From Bacteroidota bacterium (GTDB lineage Bacteria > Bacteroidota > Bacteroidia > Chitinophagales > LD1): 11,326 nucleotides of DNA. Shown here piece by piece: positions 5,919-11,326 of this stretch. Under the pieces are notes generated by a model. It saw only the letters and a program-made list of their open reading frames with translations. It did no database searches and was not told the DNA's origin. A program made the position numbers and the translations under genes. The stretch lies in contig JAEYZB010000168.1 of NCBI GenBank assembly GCA_023428205.1, forward strand, positions 1 to 11,326, given 5' to 3'. Numbering within the stretch: position 1 is the first letter of the stretch; each line of letters opens with the position of its first letter.

Positions 5919-7766
5919 ATGCGATTTTTGACAATCATTTTTTCGGTTTGTTTTTGGGCGGCACGTGGTGCGGCACAAGATGCTTTTGTGGCAAAGATTG
6001 ATTTGACACAATGCCGGAATAACAGTTTGCACGTTCGGCTGCAAACTCCATCAATTGTTAGTCGTAAAGCACGTTTTATTATTCCTACGAATATTCCGGG
6101 TACCATTTCGGAACTACAAACAGGAAAATTGTTTTCCAATATCAAAGCATTCAACAAAAATAATCAACCTCTTGCCGTTGTGGCTTATTCCACCAATGAG
6201 TATGAAATTTCGGTGGATGGAGAGTTGGCGTATTTGGAGTATGATGTTCATGATTCGTGGCATTACGAAAATCGCAGTTTGATTTTGCCGCAGATAGGAA
6301 CTGACTTTGTGGAAAATGAACATTTTTTGCTGAATTTTCATGCGGTGGTGGGCTACATTCAAGGGTATGAGGAGGCTCGTTTTAAAATTGAAATTACCCG
6401 CCCAAAATCATTGAATGTGATTTCCGGTTTGAATTTCACTTCGTCAGGAGACATTGATAGGGCAGAGGTTTCCGGCTATCTTACCTTGATTGATAATCCT
6501 GCATTATACACCAAAGAAAAAGAGCAAACCTATTCAGTGGGCGGTACAAAGTTTAAAATCGGCTGTTATTCTGAACTCAGCTCCGTGCGTGCGGAAAACA
6601 TTGCGCGCGTTTTGAAAACAGTATGTGAGTCTGCTTCTGCTTTCTGTGGCGGTTTTCAGGCGAAGCAATATGTTTTTCTGTTCAATTATTCGTTTCCTGA
6701 AAATAACCCGTTTAAGGCGGAAGAAGCTTTTGGCGCAGTGGAACATTCGCAATCTTCGGTGTATTATTTCCCGATAAATAGCAGTAACTATAAGTTTGAA
6801 CGAGATTTGCTGTACACGGCAGCACATGAGTTGATGCACCTTTTCGGTCCGTTGCAATTGGAAACGGACGTTACGAGCAAAATTAATTTTCGCGCAAAAA
6901 CGCAGTCATCAAATCTGTGGATTTACGAAGGATTTACGGAATATTTGTCGTTGCTTATGTTGTATCAGCAAGAGTTGATTACGGAAACGGAGTTTATCAA
7001 TGAAGTGCGCAACAAAATCAACTTGGCAAATTATTCCGACAATTATTCTTTGGAAACGGCAAGCCGCCAATGCTATTTAGATGGCAACGGGAAAATGTAT
7101 AAATCCTTTTATACCAAAGGAGCGTTGTTGGCGATGATGTTGGATTTGAAGTTGCTCAAAATGAGCAAAGGCGAAATGAATTTGAAAAGTCTCTTGATTG
7201 ATTTGAAAAACGTTTCGCGAGCAAACTATGTGATGCGCGATGAATTTATGGTAGATGAATTGGCAAAGTATTCCTATCCCGAAATCAAGGATTTTTTGAA
7301 AAGCCATGCACAGGATACGGTTCCGCAGAATTACAATGAATATTTTTCGGCAATCGGCTGGAAATACGAACCGCAGAAAGTGGATACCTCAAACATGTAT
7401 GTCAATGCAGTATTTCGCTATGCGAAAACCACAAAAGAATATTACATGGTGAACATTTCCTTTGACCAAATCGGATTTAATGAAGGTGATGTTTTGAAAA
7501 GCATAAACGGCAAAAAAGTAACTAAAGAAAATCTGAATGAATTGCTGGATAAATTCAGTTCGGTGAACTACAAAAAGCAAGTAAAGTTTGTGGTGAAACG
7601 AGGGGATAAGCTGCTTGAGCTCACCGGTCCGCCATTGCTTGTTACGCTTAACCAACGAAACCTAATAACGGTGGAGCGCGAAGTGAAACAAGACAAAGAA
7701 GGGTTGCGTAATTTCTTTTCGGGAAATAAAGAATTGAAAACCCGCTCATTTAAAATTTTGAATTGA
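5919..7766 (+). CDS. M61-family (glycyl aminopeptidase-like) metallopeptidase with PDZ domain
   Basis: A 615-residue exported zinc peptidase. Its order is: signal peptide (MRFLTIIFSVCFWAARGAAQ); a beta-rich N-terminal domain like that of M61 enzymes; the catalytic motif HELMH (303-307) with zinc ligands H303 and H307 and catalytic E304; the third ligand E337 in YEGFTEY; then a C-terminal PDZ-like domain (about 505-585, with the core FNEGDVLKSINGKKV). Family members remove N-terminal residues, with a taste for Gly or Ala, but the substrate here is unknown. An in-frame ATG at 5862 would add 19 residues. I prefer 5919 because the signal peptide then begins normally and TATCTTCG lies just upstream, but 5862 cannot be excluded. 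There is no T9SS sorting domain, so it is probably periplasmic. The S8 subtilase follows after 27 bp. Confidence 0.86.
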   Translation: MRFLTIIFSVCFWAARGAAQDAFVAKIDLTQCRNNSLHVRLQTPSIVSRKARFIIPTNIPGTISELQTGKLFSNIKAFNKNNQPLAVVAYSTNEYEISVDGELAYLEYDVHDSWHYENRSLILPQIGTDFVENEHFLLNFHAVVGYIQGYEEARFKIEITRPKSLNVISGLNFTSSGDIDRAEVSGYLTLIDNPALYTKEKEQTYSVGGTKFKIGCYSELSSVRAENIARVLKTVCESASAFCGGFQAKQYVFLFNYSFPENNPFKAEEAFGAVEHSQSSVYYFPINSSNYKFERDLLYTAAHELMHLFGPLQLETDVTSKINFRAKTQSSNLWIYEGFTEYLSLLMLYQQELITETEFINEVRNKINLANYSDNYSLETASRQCYLDGNGKMYKSFYTKGALLAMMLDLKLLKMSKGEMNLKSLLIDLKNVSRANYVMRDEFMVDELAKYSYPEIKDFLKSHAQDTVPQNYNEYFSAIGWKYEPQKVDTSNMYVNAVFRYAKTTKEYYMVNISFDQIGFNEGDVLKSINGKKVTKENLNELLDKFSSVNYKKQVKFVVKRGDKLLELTGPPLLVTLNQRNLITVEREVKQDKEGLRNFFSGNKELKTRSFKILN

Positions 7767-7789
7767 TTGCAGATAAAACGCTAAATTCG
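7757..7789 (+). promoter_or_regulatory. Promoter candidate before the S8 subtilase
   Basis: TTTG (7757-7760), 21 nt of spacer and TAAATTCG (7782-7789) fit the Bacteroidota -33/-7 layout with C for T at one place. The box ends 4 nt before the ATG at 7794, so the transcript would be leaderless or nearly so. The -33 part lies inside the last codons of the M61 gene. The subtilase could therefore be expressed both by read-through and from its own promoter. Confidence 0.42.
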
Positions 7790-7793
7790 TAGA

Positions 7794-9851
7794 ATGAAGA
7801 AGGGTTTCTTTTTATTGTTCGTTTTCGCTTGCTGTGTTTTTGTGCAAGCGCAGGACGAAGCAGCTGTCCGTAATCAACTCATCGTTCAGTTGACGGGAAA
7901 CGTTAAAAATGTTTTTCCTGAATATGTTGCGGTAAAGGAAACGCTTTCGCGCAATATGAATATTTTATTGCTACAGAAAACAGAAGGCGAATTTTCCGAA
8001 AAGGAAATTGCCGAATTGCGAAAATTGCCATTTGTTTCGCGCTTGCAATACAACCACAAAGTACAGAAGCGTAGCCTTGTTCCTAACGATCCATTTTTTT
8101 CGCAGCAATGGGCTTTGCAAAACGTAGGGCAGTCGGGCGGAACGGCCGGTGCGGATATTAGCGCCACCAAAGCGTGGGAGGTTAACCATTCCAATGTTAC
8201 AGTCTACGGTGATTCTATTGTAATTGCGATTGTGGATGACCCGATGGATTTGAGTCACGAAGACATAAATTATTTCATCAACCATAACGAGATTGACAGC
8301 AACGGAATTGATGATGATGGTAATGGATACATTGATGATTATCGTGGTTGGGATGCGATAAATAACGCGCCTGCGGTAACGACTTCGTTTATCTCGCATG
8401 GTACACACGTTGCGGGAATTGCGGGAGCGATAGGTAATAACGGCAAAGGAATTAGTGGTGTGTGTTGGGGGGCGAAAATTTTGCCGGTGTACGGTTCTAC
8501 AGATGATGAAGCGAAGGTGATAATTGCTTACGATTATGTAATGGAAATGCGTAAACTCTATAACCAGACGAGCGGTGCGAAAGGCGCATTTATTGTAGCT
8601 ACTAATTCATCGTTTGGCGTTGACCGAGGCAATCCTGTGAACTTTCCGATTTGGTGTTCGCTTTATGACTCATTGGGTAAATTGGGAATTTTAAGTGCGG
8701 TAGCTACCGCCAATCAAAATTGGAATATTGACGTGGAACATGACATCCCCACAGAATGTCCAAGTGATTATTTAATTGCGGTAACAAGTACGAGCAGAAA
8801 CGATAATAAGAATAGCGCAGGCTATGGCGCTGTTTCTATTGATTTGGGTGCGCCCGGCTCATCCATTTATTCGTCAATTCCCGTGGATAATTATGGTGTT
8901 CAATCGGGAACTTCTATGGCGGCACCGCATGTGGCAGGTGCGTTAGGCAGCATGTACGCCACCGCCTGTGAGGGACTAATGGATAATTATTTAGCATATC
9001 CTGATTCGTTTTCGCTCTATTTCAAAAATTATCTATTGAATGGTGTTGACCACATCAGCAGTTTGCAAGGAAAGGTCGTCAGTAATGGGCGCTTGAACTT
9101 ATACAAAACATTACTGAATGTACAATCATACAACTGTAACGATTGCCCGTTTGATGTTGATGCACTTGTAGCGCAACCCAATTGCCAAGATTCGGCTTCC
9201 GGATCAGTATCGCTTTCGGCTTCAGCGGCAGTAACCTATCAATGGTCAACGGGCGAATTAACTTCGTCTATTCAAAATAAACCGGCAGGTATTTATACGG
9301 TAACAGCAACAAGCGCGGCTTGTTCTATTCAGCGCTCGTTTTTCATGGATAAGAATCCTCATACGATAGTGATTGACAGCATACTTATATTCCCTGTGAC
9401 TGATGCCATTTTGGAAGCAAATATTATAGTGTTTGCTTCTGTGGGAAATGGTTCACTTTCTTATGCTATTGATTCAAGTGAATATCAACTGTCAGGTGGT
9501 TTTCCGCTTGATAGAGGAGGATATTATACTATTCATATTCGAAACGAAAATGCGTGTGTAGTTGATACTACGGTTTTTGTTGGTGAACACATGGGTGTAG
9601 AAGACTTTTTACGCGTATCTGTTCGGTTATATCCTAATCCTGCGAAAAATATAATAACTGTTATCGCCCCACAAGTTTCTGTAAATACACGCTACTTCAT
9701 TATTGATGTGAATGGAAGGTTAATTAAATCCGGTTTGCTAACTGAAAAGCAACAGCAGATTTTTTTAGATGAAATTGCTGACGGAGTTTATTTGTTTGAG
9801 GTGAGCAGTAAACACGAATCGTATAAAACGCGCTTTGCGGTAATGCGGTAA
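7794..9851 (+). CDS. S8 subtilisin-like serine peptidase with T9SS sorting domain
   Basis: A 685-residue secreted protease. The signal peptide MKKGFFLLFVFACCVFVQAQ is followed by a propeptide-like region (about 21-95) and a subtilase domain (about 100-445). The catalytic triad is D148 (AIVDDPMD), H202 (SHGTHVAG) and S374 (SGTSMAAPHVAG); the oxyanion Asn is probably N307. IDSNGIDDDGNGYIDD (167-182) is an Asp-rich insert common in Bacteroidota subtilases and may bind calcium. After it come a SprB-repeat-like segment (about 455-515, YQWSTGELTSSIQN and AGIYTVTAT), another beta region, and a type A T9SS sorting domain (about 605-685, with LYPNPAKN and DGVYLFEV). It should be exported by Sec, moved across the outer membrane by T9SS and anchored or released after tail removal. 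The usual D-S/T-G around the Asp is DDP here. The preceding M61 gene suggests a joint proteolytic role (inference). Confidence 0.93.
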   Translation: MKKGFFLLFVFACCVFVQAQDEAAVRNQLIVQLTGNVKNVFPEYVAVKETLSRNMNILLLQKTEGEFSEKEIAELRKLPFVSRLQYNHKVQKRSLVPNDPFFSQQWALQNVGQSGGTAGADISATKAWEVNHSNVTVYGDSIVIAIVDDPMDLSHEDINYFINHNEIDSNGIDDDGNGYIDDYRGWDAINNAPAVTTSFISHGTHVAGIAGAIGNNGKGISGVCWGAKILPVYGSTDDEAKVIIAYDYVMEMRKLYNQTSGAKGAFIVATNSSFGVDRGNPVNFPIWCSLYDSLGKLGILSAVATANQNWNIDVEHDIPTECPSDYLIAVTSTSRNDNKNSAGYGAVSIDLGAPGSSIYSSIPVDNYGVQSGTSMAAPHVAGALGSMYATACEGLMDNYLAYPDSFSLYFKNYLLNGVDHISSLQGKVVSNGRLNLYKTLLNVQSYNCNDCPFDVDALVAQPNCQDSASGSVSLSASAAVTYQWSTGELTSSIQNKPAGIYTVTATSAACSIQRSFFMDKNPHTIVIDSILIFPVTDAILEANIIVFASVGNGSLSYAIDSSEYQLSGGFPLDRGGYYTIHIRNENACVVDTTVFVGEHMGVEDFLRVSVRLYPNPAKNIITVIAPQVSVNTRYFIIDVNGRLIKSGLLTEKQQQIFLDEIADGVYLFEVSSKHESYKTRFAVMR

Positions 9852-9873
9852 ATCCTGTTTTTTTCACCCACTT

Positions 9874-9964
9874 GCACATTATCGTCATTCCCACGAAAGT
9901 GGGAATCCTATTTCATAATAAACGCTTTTTTAAAGATTCCCGCTTTCGCGGGAATGACGTGTGC
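9874..9964. repeat. Pair of mirrored REP-like palindromes, likely terminator
   Basis: Two 25-bp elements (9883-9907 and 9935-9959) are inverted copies of each other with two differences. Each is itself a hairpin of form ATTCCC-N8-GGGAAT. The differing bases pair with each other (A-T in one copy, G-C in the other), so the stem is kept. Outer arms GCACA (9874-9878) and TGTGC (9960-9964) extend the large inverted repeat, and TTTTT follows on the plus strand. The place, between the convergent S8 and bshB1 genes, fits a transcription terminator as well as a dispersed repeat. The rest of the 152-bp spacer is plain AT-rich sequence. Confidence 0.8.
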
Positions 9965-10003
9965 TTTTTAGTTTTCACTTTCTGCTCGTTTTTTCAGGCC
10001 ATT

Positions 10004-10729
10004 TTACAGAAGTGACAACAAACTTTCTGTTCCAATCAAGCGATTGGCAGAAAATCCCTCGGCATATCTCACTCCGATTTGTGTGCCAAAATTGGAAGCT
10101 CTTGCTTGCACGAAATCCAAGAATTCAGGAGAGGAAATAAATGTATTTGCTTCTTTGGAATTTGGGTCATAAAACTGCGAAGTGAAGGCGCGAATCGCTT
10201 CCATTTTGGTGTCAAAAAACGAGCTGATGTCCACTGCAAAGTCTGCTTTTACGTCTAACGCCTGAATGTAGTGATACACGGCTTTGGGGCGGTGCGGTTC
10301 TTGCGTGTGGCTTTCCCACTGTGTTTTGATTTTCGATAAGCCTGAAAGAAAAGCCGCTTCACGCACCAAAGCAGCCGCGCGTCCGTGGTCAGGGTGGCGA
10401 TCGTAAACGGCATTACACAAAATAATATCCGGCTGAAAATAGCGAATTGCTTTAATCACTTCTCGCTGATGTTCTTCATCATTCGCGAAAAAACCGTCCC
10501 GAAATTCCAGATTAATACGTTGTGTTACACCGAGAATTTTTGCGGCATTCGCAGCTTCTGCTTTACGCTCATCCACCGAACCGCGAGTGCCTAATTCGCC
10601 ACGCGTCAAATCCACAATCGCAGACCTCAATCCTTTTGCGTGATGCGCTAAAAGCGTTCCCGCACAACCCAATTCTACATCGTCTGGATGTGCGCCAATG
10701 GCGAGTATGTTTACCTTGTTTGTACTCAT
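10004..10729 (-). CDS. bshB1: Bacillithiol biosynthesis deacetylase BshB1
   Basis: A 241-residue zinc deacetylase of the LmbE/PIG-L family. It removes the acetyl group from GlcNAc-malate, the second step to bacillithiol, in the cytoplasm. The metal site is visible as AHPDD (13-17, ligands H14 and D17) and RHPDHGRAA (111-119, ligand H115). The ends NILAIGAHPDDVELGC and GVRYAEGFSANRLIG are characteristic of BshB1 rather than other LmbE proteins. I chose the ATG at 10729, which gives MSTNKVNILAIG at the family's usual length. A TTG at 10777 overlapping the stop of the gene before would add 16 poorly conserved residues. It lies 44 bp after the DinB-like gene and is probably co-transcribed with it. 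bshA and bshC are not in the window. Confidence 0.93.
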   Translation of the reverse strand: MSTNKVNILAIGAHPDDVELGCAGTLLAHHAKGLRSAIVDLTRGELGTRGSVDERKAEAANAAKILGVTQRINLEFRDGFFANDEEHQREVIKAIRYFQPDIILCNAVYDRHPDHGRAAALVREAAFLSGLSKIKTQWESHTQEPHRPKAVYHYIQALDVKADFAVDISSFFDTKMEAIRAFTSQFYDPNSKEANTFISSPEFLDFVQARASNFGTQIGVRYAEGFSANRLIGTESLLSLL

Positions 10730-10773
10730 GTTTTCTTTTTTCTGCTCGTTTTTTTCCACCACTTTTATGTAGG

Positions 10774-11229
10774 TCAAATCCCAAACTGCTTAAAATGATG
10801 GTCAATATGTTTTGTAAATAAGTTTGCCCACTCGGTTTTATTTAGTGCGCCAAAGAGTGGGTGCGACTTGAATTTTCCATCTTCGCGTTCGGAAAGTATT
10901 TCCATAAACTTTAATAGGAATGCGAGTTCTGTATAAAAATCTTTGGTTTCGATGTTGCTTTTGATGATGTCTTGCTCACGCGGTCCTTTCAGATTTTTCG
11001 GAAATTTTGGTAACACATAAATCGCTATAGGAAACATCACATTTCGCGAAAACCACGTAGATAAATCACGTGCCGATTTCATTCCAAGTGCAATGCGAAA
11101 GGCTTCATTCAAATGCGCGAGCATTTGTGTGGCATTCATTGTTCCCCATTGGCGTGGTGTTTCCTCTGTCAGCCTTTCCAAGCGTTTGGCGAAGGCTTCA
11201 CGGACTTCAAGTTGTAAAATGTTTTTCAT
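10774..11229 (-). CDS. DUF1569 / DinB-like four-helix protein
   Basis: A 151-residue cytoplasmic protein with the DinB/YfiT helical-bundle pattern. WGTMNATQMLAHL (28-40) carries the first conserved His (H39), and the C-terminal HIDHHFKQFG (141-150) carries the HxxxH pair (H141, H145) that completes the usual three-His metal site. HPLFGALNKTEW just before it is typical of DUF1569. The superfamily includes metal-dependent thiol transferases such as the bacillithiol transferase BstA and the mycothiol isomerase. A role with bacillithiol is tempting because bshB1 is next in the same operon, but DUF1569 itself has no settled function. The ATG at 11229 is the first in frame. A 19-nt palindrome and a weak -7 box lie upstream. 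Confidence 0.82.
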   Translation of the reverse strand: MKNILQLEVREAFAKRLERLTEETPRQWGTMNATQMLAHLNEAFRIALGMKSARDLSTWFSRNVMFPIAIYVLPKFPKNLKGPREQDIIKSNIETKDFYTELAFLLKFMEILSEREDGKFKSHPLFGALNKTEWANLFTKHIDHHFKQFGI

Positions 11230-11245
11230 TGTTGTCGTTTTATCG

Positions 11246-11276
11246 GGCGTAAAATTTTTACGCCTCTACGATTTTA
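11246..11276 (-). promoter_or_regulatory. Palindromic operator and -7 candidate before the DinB-like/bshB1 pair
   Basis: GGCGTAAAA (11246-11254) and TTTTACGCC (11256-11264) form a perfect 9-bp inverted repeat around one base. On the minus strand TAAAATCG (11276-11269) is one base from TAnnTTCG and lies 5 nt upstream of the palindrome, so the palindrome would cover the transcription start, a classic repressor site. No clear -33 box is seen. As RNA it could also form an 8-bp hairpin in the leader. Confidence 0.45.
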
Positions 11277-11326
11277 TTTTGCAAATGTGTTTGTAAACAG
11301 TGCTTGTTTTTTCACATCGTTTATAT

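Noticed and set aside
7971..8408. 145-residue minus-strand open frame within the S8 gene
   Set aside because: Antisense shadow of the subtilase domain; the plus strand carries the full catalytic triad.
10730..10777. TTG start at 10777 for bshB1
   Set aside because: It adds 16 Lys/Glu/Asn-rich residues not expected in BshB1; the ATG at 10729 gives the usual N-terminus and length. The overlap with the upstream stop keeps it barely possible.

Overview
The window looks like a chromosomal piece of a Bacteroidota bacterium, probably from the Chitinophagia/Sphingobacteriia side, although the sequence alone does not fix the rank. The signs are: tandem OmpH/Skp genes followed by murI; a GYDIA-type GHMP kinase; a subtilase ending in a type IX secretion (T9SS) sorting domain; bshB1 for bacillithiol; no Shine-Dalgarno sites ahead of starts; and promoter-like octamers resembling the Bacteroidota -7 box TAnnTTTG. 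Base composition is AT-rich and even. I see no insertion sequence, phage, tRNA, rRNA or CRISPR array.

Layout. Positions 1-170 hold no gene, only a nested inverted repeat at the extreme left edge. A minus-strand pair follows: a PolB-type 3'-5' exonuclease (171-902) and a small single-pass membrane protein (964-1497). Divergent from it is the GHMP kinase (1573-2496), closed by a terminator-like hairpin. The next minus-strand unit reads right to left as OmpH-like (5195-5710), OmpH-like (4554-5099), murI (3715-4548), then a secreted thioredoxin-fold protein (2536-3725) interrupted by a one-base frameshift. Across a 208-bp divergent region, two secreted peptidases run on the plus strand: an M61/PDZ metallopeptidase (5919-7766) and an S8 subtilase with a T9SS tail (7794-9851). 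A 152-bp convergent spacer carries two mirrored REP-like palindromes. The right end is a minus-strand pair, a DUF1569/DinB-like protein (10774-11229) and bshB1 (10004-10729).

How the genes fit together. The Skp-like chaperones, MurI and thioredoxin-fold protein form an envelope-biogenesis unit (outer-membrane protein escort, D-glutamate for peptidoglycan, periplasmic thiol chemistry). The peptidase pair is an extracytoplasmic proteolysis unit. The DinB-like/bshB1 pair suggests low-molecular-weight thiol metabolism. Most of this is ordinary housekeeping content and I do not see a clear new system. The points most worth a second look are the recurring TAnnTTCG octamer just ahead of starts (two of them only 4 nt from the ATG), the frameshifted thioredoxin gene, the paired ATTCCC-N8-GGGAAT palindromes, an over-frequent CGAGCAGAA word, and a 19-nt operator-like palindrome ahead of the DinB-like/bshB1 pair.
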